A stretch of 61,578 nt of DNA from Trichomonas tenax (taxonomy: Eukaryota > Parabasalia > Trichomonadida > Trichomonadidae), in the NCBI GenBank assembly GCA_023091735.1, contig JALKBU010000203.1, positions 1-61,578 of the forward strand, in the 5' to 3' direction. A model generated the notes under the pieces. The model had not been told where the DNA came from. It searched no databases and was given only the letters and a program-made list of their open reading frames with translations. Of this stretch, positions 8,415-17,063 are shown piece after piece (within the stretch, counting starts at the first letter, position 1; each line of letters starts with the position of its first letter). A program made the position numbers and the translations under genes.

Positions 8415-10058
8415 ATGAGTGACGAAGACGCATTTTTCAACGATGACGATAACGGTGACGACGATGGCGATGGCACTGTTCTCGTTGAGGACTCTCAGGC
8501 GTCTCAGTATATCATGACTAAAGAGCCAGAAATTAATACTGCTCTAATCGCGGCCTTTGAGAACTTGAAATCGATAATTAAAACATACAATGCGTTCATG
8601 TACGCCAATTCTGCCTACCTTGAGAGCACAGGAACCATACATTTCAATATATTAACAGATTATCTTCCGCTTTCTTCGCAAGTCGTTTATGGATTCAACA
8701 ACGACGAAAACATCCTGAAGGTGCAAATATTACTCGATGACTTCAACTGGAAAATGAATCCGGAACTTTTGATATTCGAACATCCGATTTACAAGAGCCA
8801 TTTCATCGGAAGACCACTAGTTATGCAAGTTTTTAAGGATTTCTTTAGTCCTTATTACAAACCTCGTGAGCATTACAAAGCTGCGTCTCATATTTTGTCT
8901 CCTCCTGGACGTTGTGATCAGGCTAAACTCAAAACGCTGAGAGATCAAGGCTTTGATGGTAACCGCGCTGAGAATGCTCTCGCTTTGTTTAGAAATGATT
9001 TAGGAAAAGCTCGCGAGTTCCTTAAAACAGGAAATGTTGCAGGTGCAAAGACAGATATACAAATATCATATACAGAATGTCCACTGCTTTACTTAGTTCT
9101 CGAACTTGTTGAAGCATTTCTTGACTTAACAGATCACTGCTGCATTTGTCGTGCTGAGCTCACAGAACCAGGTATTAAGCCAACACCATGCGACAGCAAG
9201 CTGTGCCAGTTCTCTTATCAAGACCTCGGTGTCGGATCTGACGTTTGCACCGAAATTTCACGCGATATTTACGCGGCTGACCTCGTTTATTCGATGTTTG
9301 CTTGCGCAATCGATACTAATTACCTTACGCCCGCTCCATCAGGAATAACGAAGCAGGAAATGCTCAGGATTGTTGAAAAGACGCCAGCGATGAGTATTAT
9401 TGTCAATACCTGCAAAAATGATAGCGATATTCAGAATAAGTATGGTGAAGATATTTTGGGCCTCCTTAGATGGGTTTTATTGACAAATAGATCTCAATTC
9501 ATGTCGCTTCAAGATAACTTGAGACTTGAAGAATTCAAGAACTACACTAAATATATGTTCCTCGTTCTCTCAAGTACACCTCAAAAAGAAGAAGATTTCC
9601 GAAAATTGCAATCACAATACGGCTCTTTCTACCTTTGGCATGGTTCACTTGTTTCCAGGTGGCACGCTATATTCAGGAATGGCCTTAAAAACATGAGCTC
9701 CACACCAGGACTGTTGAATGGCGCTGCATATGGAGAAGGAATTTACTTTGCAAGAGAAGCAGCAACATCGCGTAGCTATGCTCACAATGGCGACAACGTT
9801 TACGCGAGCTCAATATTTGGCCGTAATCTAAGTATTATTGCTCTGTGTGAAATTGCCAAAGATCCAGATTTAAAGGATAATGGATGGTGCCACACGCTGC
9901 GTGTCGAAAGAGCTTGCATTGTCCGCTTCCTGATGGTGAACCTCTATATTCAATCATACGATGTCGTCCAAAATCCGCCAAAGAACATTCCAACACTTCG
10001 TGATATCCTTGAATATCATGCAAATCACGCCAAATCGTCTGGATTTGCCAAGGAATGA
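8415..10058 (+). CDS. PARP6/8-like ADP-ribosyltransferase
   Basis: 547 aa. An acidic N-terminus (EDAFFNDDDNGDDDGDGT) is followed by a region resembling the PARP6/8 N-terminal fold. A UBA-like helix bundle lies near 175-205 (LKTLRDQGFDGNRAENALAL). A Cys-rich segment at ~235-275 (HCCICRAEL, then CDSKLCQFSYQDLGVG) is typical of this clade. The C-terminal PARP fold has WHGSLVSRWHAIFRNGLKN (His409) and GAAYGEGIYFAREA (Tyr444), the H and Y of the catalytic triad. At the third triad position I see no Glu (the strand reads ERACIVRFLMVN). That fits the mono-ADP-ribosylating PARP6/8 group rather than polymer-forming PARPs. Targets are unknown. Confidence 0.85.
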   Translation: MSDEDAFFNDDDNGDDDGDGTVLVEDSQASQYIMTKEPEINTALIAAFENLKSIIKTYNAFMYANSAYLESTGTIHFNILTDYLPLSSQVVYGFNNDENILKVQILLDDFNWKMNPELLIFEHPIYKSHFIGRPLVMQVFKDFFSPYYKPREHYKAASHILSPPGRCDQAKLKTLRDQGFDGNRAENALALFRNDLGKAREFLKTGNVAGAKTDIQISYTECPLLYLVLELVEAFLDLTDHCCICRAELTEPGIKPTPCDSKLCQFSYQDLGVGSDVCTEISRDIYAADLVYSMFACAIDTNYLTPAPSGITKQEMLRIVEKTPAMSIIVNTCKNDSDIQNKYGEDILGLLRWVLLTNRSQFMSLQDNLRLEEFKNYTKYMFLVLSSTPQKEEDFRKLQSQYGSFYLWHGSLVSRWHAIFRNGLKNMSSTPGLLNGAAYGEGIYFAREAATSRSYAHNGDNVYASSIFGRNLSIIALCEIAKDPDLKDNGWCHTLRVERACIVRFLMVNLYIQSYDVVQNPPKNIPTLRDILEYHANHAKSSGFAKE

Positions 10059-10353
10059 AGACTGTTAATCTTGTATAATAAATGTTATCATATCTGAACT
10101 ATATTTTGTTAATTTTTTTCTATATTAAATCATTCAACAAAAAAAGGATATACTTATATTATGAAAAGTGATTCTATTTATAAGAAGATTTAGAATATTA
10201 GATGTTTTGAAAAAAAATATGATAAATTTGACGAAAATTCATTGATTTTTCATAAAATCTAAAATTCCAAAAAGAAATTTGTAATAGAATATAATTATCG
10301 AATAATAACAAAAATTGAGGGGAAAACGATTAAAGCATTCCTTAACGTACACA
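10059..10353. other. Intergenic region
   Basis: About 295 bp of AT-rich sequence. No gene or clear initiator is visible; a weak CATTCC element lies ~16 bp before the next start. Confidence 0.4.
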
Positions 10354-11781
10354 ATGAGGAACTCTGGCGCAGTTCTCGAGACAGCGAACGAATACGACGA
10401 TATCGAGGACGAAGAGACTCATCACCGCACCAAAACTTCAAAAGTCGAAAACCCTTTCAGAGTTCCTGAAACAACTGATTATTTTAGAATTCGCGATGAA
10501 GAGAAAGAAGAAAGAGAACTAAAGAAAGCTCGCATACAGATGACGCCTTTGTCGCGGCGTGGATTAGAATCCAAGCGAGCGAACCTAAGGCGTCAATGTC
10601 AACCTCAGTCGGCGAAACCTGCAGCAGAAGAGTCTGCATTAGCGAAAATCATACTTAGCCCACAACTGGGAAGAACAAAAGAAGGATTAAGAGACTTCAT
10701 CTCACAGAAAAGAGAAATTTTTCTTGCTCAATTGGCAATTGATACGAAAAGAGAAGAATTACAAAGGTTAGAAAGACTCGAAATCGAAGAAAAGAAGCAA
10801 TTGAAAGAAAAAGAAGCCGAAATAAATCTTTTTAGAACTCAATTCAACAATTTCCTCGAAAATGATGGTAAACAAACAATGATAGCTCGGCAAGAGGCAG
10901 AAAACAAGGCAAAGGAAAGAATCGAACTATCTTTACAAATCAAAACTATTTCAGCACAAATTTCTGCATTACGAAACGAAATTGCTCATCAAGACGAAAG
11001 ACTACAAGAATGCCAAGAATACAAACAGTTTTTGAATCTGCTTACACCAAAAGATTGGAAGAAGACACACAGGGCTGATGATATGTATTTTACGAAGCCA
11101 GAGCAGCTTCTTACGATCATTCAGACTCTCGAAGAACAGAATATGTTCCTTATACACCACTGCCAGGATGCTGAAGAAGCAGTAGAACGTTACAGAGCAA
11201 AGTTTGGTAAATTATTAGACCAAAGAGATGGACACATCACAGAAATGACCGAGAGATTCAATCAGGCATCAGAGAACTTGAGAAAGCACCAAGAAAAGAA
11301 TGAATCATATTTCAGCAGAAAAGAATTCAAAACTGGAGCAGAGTTAACTGAGAAAGAGACAGCATCACTTCACGAAAAGATCGCTAACTTCTATCAGACA
11401 CTCGGCTATGACTCCAGCAGCAGCACAGATACATCAGCGATGCTCCTGAGAATCGAAGAAACTCTCCAACAACTCATCAAAGATTTGAAGCTTATACAGC
11501 CTGAATTAGTGAGAAAGAAGGCTCAAGAAAAGGATTCCCAGAGGCGCGAGAAGCAGAGGCTTGAGAGGCAAGCGGAAACTAAGCGCAAAGAGAACGAGAA
11601 GAGAATGAAAACTCTCAGAGAAGCGAAACAGCCTATTAAATATAAAACTGGAAGACCTCTCGTTCCCAGGCACATTCCAAAGCGCGGAATTTCGAAGCAG
11701 GAAGCGGAAGAGCAGCAGCGTCTCGCTGAGCAAGAAGCTCAAAAAGATCAAGAATTGTTATTCGGAGAGATCTGGGATTAA
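10354..11781 (+). CDS. Coiled-coil flagellar protein, CFAP100/CFAP73-like (DUF4200)
   Basis: 475 aa, almost wholly coiled coil after a charged ~60-residue head. The diagnostic part is near residues 120-250: LRDFISQKREIFLAQLAIDT, then RLERLEIEEKKQLKEKEAEI, LFRTQFNNFLENDGK, and finally CQEYKQFLNLLTPKDW. This follows the DUF4200 pattern of CFAP100 (MIA1/CCDC37) and CFAP73 (MIA2): REMFLxQxxLxxKRxE... with a closing YxxFLxxLxPxxW. In other flagellates these form the modifier-of-inner-arms complex that tunes inner dynein arm I1. The C-terminus is Arg/Lys/Glu-rich. A TTG 39 bp upstream is in frame, but the first ATG is at 10354. CFAP100 versus CFAP73 is not resolved; length favours CFAP100. Confidence 0.8.
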   Translation: MRNSGAVLETANEYDDIEDEETHHRTKTSKVENPFRVPETTDYFRIRDEEKEERELKKARIQMTPLSRRGLESKRANLRRQCQPQSAKPAAEESALAKIILSPQLGRTKEGLRDFISQKREIFLAQLAIDTKREELQRLERLEIEEKKQLKEKEAEINLFRTQFNNFLENDGKQTMIARQEAENKAKERIELSLQIKTISAQISALRNEIAHQDERLQECQEYKQFLNLLTPKDWKKTHRADDMYFTKPEQLLTIIQTLEEQNMFLIHHCQDAEEAVERYRAKFGKLLDQRDGHITEMTERFNQASENLRKHQEKNESYFSRKEFKTGAELTEKETASLHEKIANFYQTLGYDSSSSTDTSAMLLRIEETLQQLIKDLKLIQPELVRKKAQEKDSQRREKQRLERQAETKRKENEKRMKTLREAKQPIKYKTGRPLVPRHIPKRGISKQEAEEQQRLAEQEAQKDQELLFGEIWD

Positions 11782-12230
11782 ATTTGTTTTTGTTGTTTTG
11801 TTTTCATTGTCTATTGTTTTAAATCGATTTGTTTTAGTTAATTTTCAAAATATATTTTCAAAATTTGCCAAATTCATTGTTAAACCTTTTCTCTATGTTG
11901 GTTACTTAGACTCATACGAAATAAATATATCCTGATTGTCCTTTTATCTTAATATGCTATATTTAGAAAGATATATAACAATCTTTAAAAGTAATGCTCA
12001 AATGTAACCCAACATCCCAAATTATGACAGAAAACTTGTTGTATGATAAAATTTAATGTTAAACCGAGGAAATATTAATTTGAAGCAAAGAATCCTTCCG
12101 ATTGATTCGTTACATATGCAATCTGCTGATTATTAGCATCCTCATAAGACCAGCTTTTCATAGGATAATCGCAAGACGAACAAAACTAATAAAAGTTAAG
12201 TTTTCAAGCAAATTTTCCATCCAAAGTTTT
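11782..12230. other. Intergenic region
   Basis: About 450 bp, T-rich directly after the stop codon and otherwise featureless. An 87-codon frame beginning at 12102 runs through the inverted repeat at 12231-12338 and is not credible as a gene. Confidence 0.5.
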
Positions 12231-12338
12231 ATAAACTACATTTTTAATATAGGTACTCCTCTCGATTTTTTCAAGGGGCTCCCTCAATATTGTGAGGAGC
12301 ACGCCCGTAGAGTACCTAGATTAAAAATTGTAGTTTAT
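12231..12338. repeat. Nested inverted repeat (long hairpin with inner stem)
   Basis: The left arm 12231-12258 (ATAAACTAC...GGTACTC) pairs with the right arm 12310-12338 (GAGTACC...GTAGTTTAT) over about 28 bp, with one mismatch and one unpaired base. The 51-bp interior has its own stem, GCTC-C-CTCA against TGAGGAGC, around an ATATTG loop, with GGG/CCC tracts outside it. No reading frame, tRNA or known RNA class fits. It could be a structured RNA, a small-RNA precursor or a miniature inverted-repeat element. Confidence 0.75.
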
Positions 12339-12607
12339 TCCTCAAGAATTCCACTAAAGGTATAGAAAAATTATATAAAATTTGTGACAAATTTCAATAA
12401 AAAAATAATCTAAATTAAAATATATGTTATAAAACATATCTACATGTTCCACAATGCCCAAAAAAGGCCAAAATATAGCCTAGAGTGGGTTAGGGCGATC
12501 AGGTCTATGAAATTTGAAGTGTTTCAATGAAAGAAAGTAATCGTCCTCTCAATTTTTGTTAGTCGTGTGAATTATTTGATAGTCTTTACGGCAAATGAAG
12601 TGAGGAA
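12339..12607. other. Intergenic region before the transporter
   Basis: About 270 bp without a gene. It contains TGACA near 12385 and a TAGAGTGGGTTAGGGCGATC stretch near 12480 that is more GC-rich than its surroundings. No promoter element beyond the initiator at 12608 is certain. Confidence 0.4.
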
Positions 12608-12615
12608 TCATTTTT
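12608..12615 (+). promoter_or_regulatory. Initiator of the auxin-efflux-carrier-family gene
   Basis: TCATTTTT lies 12 bp before the ATG at 12620 and is a full match to TCAYTTTY. Confidence 0.7.
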
Positions 12616-12619
12616 AGAG

Positions 12620-13615
12620 ATGGTTAACTATGTTGATGTTATCCAGGTTGGTGTCGCCATGCTGCTGATTATTGCTGTTGGCTTCGTTCTCGCTAAGATG
12701 AAGATTGTTACACTTAAAGATTCTTCACCATTGAATAATGTCGTTTTCTATATAGGCTTCATGCCGCTGATTATCAGAGGTATAGCACCTAAAAAGCTGC
12801 GAGAACTTGACTTCAAGCCATTCGGTATTGCTGCTTTGATGGCTATCACAACTTATCTCGCGGTTGCTTTTATCATGATTTATCCGTTCAAGAACAGAAT
12901 GAGGACGTACCTTTCCACGGTGTTTCCTACAGCATACATTAACTACATCATTTCAGGTATTCCAGTTTTCAACGCACTTTGGCCTGCGAAGGAGAATGTC
13001 ATGGTTTCGATGATGATGATTTGCAACGATCTTATTTCCTCTCCAATCTTCTTGTTCATGGTTGGTATCTACAACGTTATTGAAGGTAATAAGAAGAGAG
13101 TTGAGAACGGACTTCCACCAGAAAAATTTTCATTTAAGATTATTGGAAGAGTGCTTTTGAACGTCGTTAAGTCTCCAATTTTGATTGGAAACGTTATTGG
13201 TATCTGTTACTCAGCGTGCAATATCCAATATCCAATTTATTTAGATAGATTATTCCAATATGCTGGCGACATGGTTTTCGCACTTGCTTTAGTATGTGTC
13301 GGTGTTTTTCTTGCTCAGCACTCCCTTATTTCATGCGGATGGATTCAGTTCATCTTCTGCATGCTTGTGAGAATGTTCATTGGCTCTATTTTCGCTGGTT
13401 TGTGGTGCAAGGCCTTGGGTATGAACAACAGAATCTCAAGGCAGTGCATGATCATTGGTGCACAGCCAACAGCTGTCGCTTCTTATTCTCTCACTTCTGG
13501 TGCACATTTAGGGGAAGGTGTTGCATCAACAATGATTTTCTGGACAACAGTTCTCTGCGTTCCAGCCATCATTGTTTGGTTCTGTATCCTTGATGGACTT
13601 CATATTTACGAATAA
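12620..13615 (+). CDS. Auxin efflux carrier (AEC/PIN-like) family transporter
   Basis: 331 aa with about ten hydrophobic helices in two five-helix halves. The first half is residues ~8-150, followed by a short charged loop (~155-175, IEGNKKRVENGLPPEKFSF). The second half is ~180-325. The N-terminus (VDVIQVGVAMLLIIAVGFVL) and the helix-break segments (NNVVFYIGFMPLIIRGIA; SPILIGNVIGICYS) have the Mem_trans/AEC layout. Eukaryotic relatives include PIN-LIKES; bacterial ones move organic anions such as malate. The substrate here cannot be read from sequence, and auxin is not implied. It is probably in an internal or plasma membrane; no separate signal peptide is seen. Confidence 0.8.
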   Translation: MVNYVDVIQVGVAMLLIIAVGFVLAKMKIVTLKDSSPLNNVVFYIGFMPLIIRGIAPKKLRELDFKPFGIAALMAITTYLAVAFIMIYPFKNRMRTYLSTVFPTAYINYIISGIPVFNALWPAKENVMVSMMMICNDLISSPIFLFMVGIYNVIEGNKKRVENGLPPEKFSFKIIGRVLLNVVKSPILIGNVIGICYSACNIQYPIYLDRLFQYAGDMVFALALVCVGVFLAQHSLISCGWIQFIFCMLVRMFIGSIFAGLWCKALGMNNRISRQCMIIGAQPTAVASYSLTSGAHLGEGVASTMIFWTTVLCVPAIIVWFCILDGLHIYE

Positions 13616-13949
13616 GTTCTTGTTTTGTAATATTGTTATTTTGATCATTTGATTTATTAAACTTCTATACAGATCTATCATTATTTTGAAATAGAACCCT
13701 GTGTTTCCATAATTGAAACGTAAAAATATTATTAAACTAATTATTAGCACATTTCTTTTTGCGAAAACAATGCTTTGAAATAATCGATGTTATTTCTTGA
13801 CTGGTTCGTTGATATATGATAGAAAAATTTATATTTAGTATAATAACATATTTATAGAGGATAAAAACGTATTCTATCTGTAATAGTATTGAATTCGATT
13901 TGAAAATGGAGATATTAAAAATCAGTATAATTTTGATGAAGAATTTCGA
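13616..13949. other. Convergent intergenic region
   Basis: About 330 bp between a plus-strand and a minus-strand 3' end. AT-rich, no gene seen. Confidence 0.5.
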
Positions 13950-14177
13950 TCATCCATACAAATAGTCGGAATACTCCGATAACAGAAACTGCTCAGCAAC
14001 TCTTTCCTTCGTTCTTAAGTAAGTTTGAGCGAAGGTCCAAACGTATCGATCTATTTTGGCCTTTTCTTTAGCAGTCAAATGTTCGGTAGAAAGATCTGTA
14101 ATGCAGTTCCTGAAAACACGCGGAACTAAATTGTCCAAGATTTCTCTCTCTTCAGCTTTGCTGTTGGTGAGACCCAT
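13950..14177 (-). CDS. Small Tim (Tim9/Tim10)-like protein lacking the twin CX3C motif
   Basis: 75 aa. From residue ~15 to 65 it follows the small-Tim helical hairpin pattern: NLVPRVFRNCITDLSTEHLT, AKEKAKIDRYVWTF, then YLRTKERVAEQF. This compares with the Tim9 pattern of CFxDCVxDFxxxxLxxxEExCxxxCxxKYLxxxERVxxRF. Of the four Cys of the twin CX3C motif only one remains (Cys in FRNC); the others are Val, Tyr and Phe. Small Tims chaperone hydrophobic precursors across the intermembrane space, here presumably of hydrogenosomes. The start MGLTNSK also fits an N-myristoylation consensus (G2, S6), which would be unusual. TGA stop. The family call rests on a short alignment by eye. Confidence 0.6.
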   Translation of the reverse strand: MGLTNSKAEEREILDNLVPRVFRNCITDLSTEHLTAKEKAKIDRYVWTFAQTYLRTKERVAEQFLLSEYSDYLYG

Positions 14178-14187
14178 TTTTTTATTC

Positions 14188-14338
14188 TGACAAAAATACT
14201 TTATATTTGGCATATAAACATAATATTCTGACAAATAAATATACTAATCTGATAAATAATCTTTTGAATTTGACGAATTAAGATATAAATCTGACAAGTA
14301 ATTAATTATTTTGTCAAATAAAATCTCTTTACACGTCA
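14188..14338 (-). promoter_or_regulatory. Eight TGACA-like motifs at 20-22 bp spacing
   Basis: On the plus strand, TGACA/TGGCA/TGACA/TGATA/TGACG/TGACA/TGTCA/CGTCA begin at 14188, 14208, 14229, 14250, 14271, 14292, 14312 and 14334. The spacings are 20, 21, 21, 21, 21, 20 and 22 bp. Several units share TCTGACAARTAA, so it is also a diverged tandem repeat. The array starts 11 bp upstream of the ATG of the minus-strand small-Tim-like gene and runs away from it. It is the most regular array in the window. Confidence 0.65.
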
Positions 14339-14362
14339 ATTTTTATAAAATTTCAAGAATTC

Positions 14363-14407
14363 TCTGAAATATTAAGGGTGCACCGAAAAAGATGTGACAC
14401 CCTCTCA
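14363..14407 (+). repeat. Inverted-repeat copy A (AGGGTGCACC ... GACACCCTCTCA)
   Basis: About 45 bp. CTGAAA, then TTAAGGGTGCACC, a variable AAAA core, GATGTGACACCCTCTCA. It forms its own small hairpin (AGGGTG/CACCCT) and matches in reverse orientation the copy at 17064-17106. Confidence 0.6.
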
Positions 14408-15400
14408 TAAAATTAACCTTATCAATTTTTGATGATTCTTGTTCAAGAAAAAACATCAAAATTTTGGAGAAAATTAAACATGACTCCAATCAACAGGCTT
14501 CATCAGTGCAATGAGGATCTGTGCATTTCTCCGTCAGAAAGCAACTTCTCAAGATTAATCGATCATATAAGTTTATTTTCTCTTCGAAACATCCTTATTT
14601 AAAACGTATTTGTATTTCAAATTACTACAGTTTATATAATTCGTTACAATAGCATATCATCGTTTATTAATAGCTGAGATACAATTTTGAAATCAACATT
14701 TGACAACATTTCCGCATAAAAATCAACAACAGCATTGAATATCAGATCCTATGCAATCATAATTAACCGATTGTAATGCATATTTCGTGATAGAAAAAAA
14801 AGCAAAATATAATATTGTTTCACTCAATATCCTAATTCATCATTACCATAAATTATCTATATTGTGGTAGATCAATGATTTCTGGCATGCATGATTTCAA
14901 AAATCAGAAAATATTGTTTTAAAAAATGTAATACGTTAAACTAGAGATTAGTGCGTTTGCACAATATTTAACTCACACTAGTTCTGTGTTGTTTTGTATC
15001 TGTTTACTCGAAAACAAGATGAAATAATGATGAAAAAAATCAAATTTTGGTATTTATATAAAATTTGAGAATATAATACTACTATTCTGTTGAAATAAGA
15101 CTTAATTAATTAATTTTTTTCTATTTTAGATATATTTAAATTCTTCATATTTTGTATTATTCTAACATCATGTATTTTGTACATGAATATATCAAATTAA
15201 GATCACCGGTATTGTGATTATCTTATTCATGCTAGTTCTTGATAAGAATTTAATTTCAATTTTTTGAAAACTGACTAAAAAGTGCTAACACTAAGTTCAT
15301 TAGCATCCAAAGAAGAAATGAAAAACAAACAACTTAATAAAAGTTATGGTTTTACAAAAGTGAGATTTTTTGCTTTTTCTTTCCAGTGGGTCAAAAAAAA
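14408..15400. other. Gene-poor AT-rich stretch
   Basis: About 1 kb with no frame of interest and no clear repeat unit. I see nothing that can be annotated. Confidence 0.5.
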
Positions 15401-15531
15401 GCCGACCTTCGGCCTGTGATCAACCCAACAAAAACGCGCAATACAAAATATGTCTATTATTTTTTCTTTTTTTCTTCTTTTCTCTCCTCCCTCTCCTTTT
15501 CTTCTCCCTTTTCGCTTCTTCTCTTTCCCTT
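15401..15531 (+). repeat. GC hairpin followed by a long polypyrimidine tract, copy 1
   Basis: GCCGA-CCT-TCGGC (15401-15413) is a perfect 5-bp hairpin and includes ACCTTCGGCC. Fifty-six bp after that word begins a 72-nt C/T run (15460-15531) broken by a single G at 15514. Two overlapping 68-69 codon frames here are just this tract. A similar unit occurs at 16112-16222. Confidence 0.55.
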
Positions 15532-15797
15532 ATTTTCATCACAAAAAAAATTAATAATGAAATTAAAACAATCTTATAACTTCAACAGCTGAATCTTTAT
15601 ACGATAAACAACAAATGGATTCAGAAATGATTCTTTATTTCATTTTTAAATAAAATATAATTTTTCTTAAATAAATATTGCCCTGGAATTCAGCGAGGTT
15701 TGTCGATGTTGTAGAGGATCACAACAAATGTATCAATTCTGTCGATGATATTAACATAAATCGTTGATTGTCCGAGCACGTCAACAAATCTGGTTAA

Positions 15798-15964
15798 TGA
15801 CACTTTTAAATGTAAACATAAAATTTTGACGCGGCATAATGGATATCTGACGCAACAATGAATTTTGACATGTATACGGGTTTTTGACGCGTCAAAATAG
15901 TTTTCTGGAGCAATTGAAAGCATTATTTGTCATAATGTCAAGGATTTTTCATGAAATTATGACA
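15798..15964 (+). promoter_or_regulatory. TGAC(A/G) motif array
   Basis: TGACA 15798, TGACG 15827, TGACG 15848, TGACA 15866, TGACG 15885 (inside the palindrome TTTTGACGCGTCAAAA), TGGAG 15906, TGTCA 15928 and TGACA 15960. Most spacings are 18-22 bp. No certain gene follows on either strand; the 77-codon minus-strand frame over this array is probably accidental. It may serve an undetected RNA or be a relic. Confidence 0.4.
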
Positions 15965-16111
15965 GCCTTATTTTTCGAAAAATCATGTTTGAAATAAATG
16001 AATTTTGAACAATGTCTATAATAATGGAGATTCTATACTTTGCCTATTATGGATTGGAAAAGTGACATTTTTGTTTTGTCTTCAGGCAATACAAATATGA
16101 AAAAAATTGGT

Positions 16112-16222
16112 ACCTCCGGCCAACGAAATCACCAAATTAATTTCAAAGAATAACTTATATATCCCCTCCCTTTTCTTTTTTCATTTTTCTCTCCCTCTTT
16201 TTCTCTTCTCTTCTCCTCTTTC
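16112..16222 (+). repeat. ACCTCCGGCC plus polypyrimidine tract, copy 2
   Basis: ACCTCCGGCC at 16112 is followed 50 bp later by a 61-nt pyrimidine run (16162-16222) with one A at 16183. The layout resembles copy 1 at 15401-15531 (one base difference in the GC word, similar spacing), about 0.7 kb away. Confidence 0.5.
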
Positions 16223-17063
16223 ACTTTTATTTCAAATTTCGTATTGTTGTTCTTTTTAAATTTTTCGAATAAATTACATTGAAATGCAGTTCTCTTTAGT
16301 CATTATTTTTGAAATTTTCTAATATGTTATGAACAATGTATAGTGTTCTGCACAAGCATATATCATGAATAATACTTTTAAACTGAAAATAATATCATTC
16401 TATTTTAGGCATGAAACTAGAGTTGCTTGGAATGTCACTTTTGTTGCTCAAGTTGTCACTTTCCGATATGGAATTGAGAGGAAAGGAACGATTATTTACG
16501 ATTATTGTTCGAAACGATTATTATCCATTAAAAGTGGCATACTTTAGGCAGCCCTTTAATACTTTGGGTGAATAACCCAACAATGTATTGAAAAAAATTG
16601 AAATTTTGAAATTTTTGGAGCATCACATTGTAAACCTAAAATAAATCAATTTACATGATTTATTTTTCAAAAATTTCGATATTTTCTATTAAAAAGATAA
16701 AAAAAAACACAAAAATGACATAAATAATGGACAAAACATAATGGTCGGGCACTCAATGGATACAAAATAAAATGACCGATCAATCTGGTCAGACAATTTC
16801 CGATCCGTATTGCGTATTGAGTAAAGAAATAACGTACTTTGCGTTTAACCGCGCCGTGCTTAAATAGAATTTTTTTTCGAAACTGAAAAAGTTTTGAAAA
16901 ATTTTCCAAAAATGCAAAATCTGCGAATTCTCAACATTTCCAGCAAAAAACAACACAGCCATATTGCATATAATATAGCTAGATATTTTCCTAAACTCAA
17001 AGTTTGATATCCTCTTTATTTCGAGCTAAAAATCAATAACGGAAAATTAACCTTAAAGGAAAT
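16223..17063. other. Gene-poor stretch
   Basis: About 840 bp. Frames of 60-80 codons exist on both strands but none has domain-like content or an initiator-ATG pair. TCACTTTT and TTGTCAC words near 16440-16460 are isolated. Confidence 0.4.

Noticed and set aside
12231..12338. Hammerhead or other known ribozyme
   Set aside because: I looked for the conserved cores (CTGATGA/GAAA for hammerhead) and did not find them in the nested hairpin.
12102..12365. 87-codon frame crossing the nested hairpin
   Set aside because: It reads through both arms of an inverted repeat and has no credible start or composition.
15370..15592. Two overlapping 68-69 codon frames
   Set aside because: They are translations of the polypyrimidine tract (Phe/Ser/Leu/Pro runs).
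15690..15923. 77-codon minus-strand frame
   Set aside because: It covers the TGAC array; the array gives the frame its length by chance avoidance of stops. No protein-like pattern.
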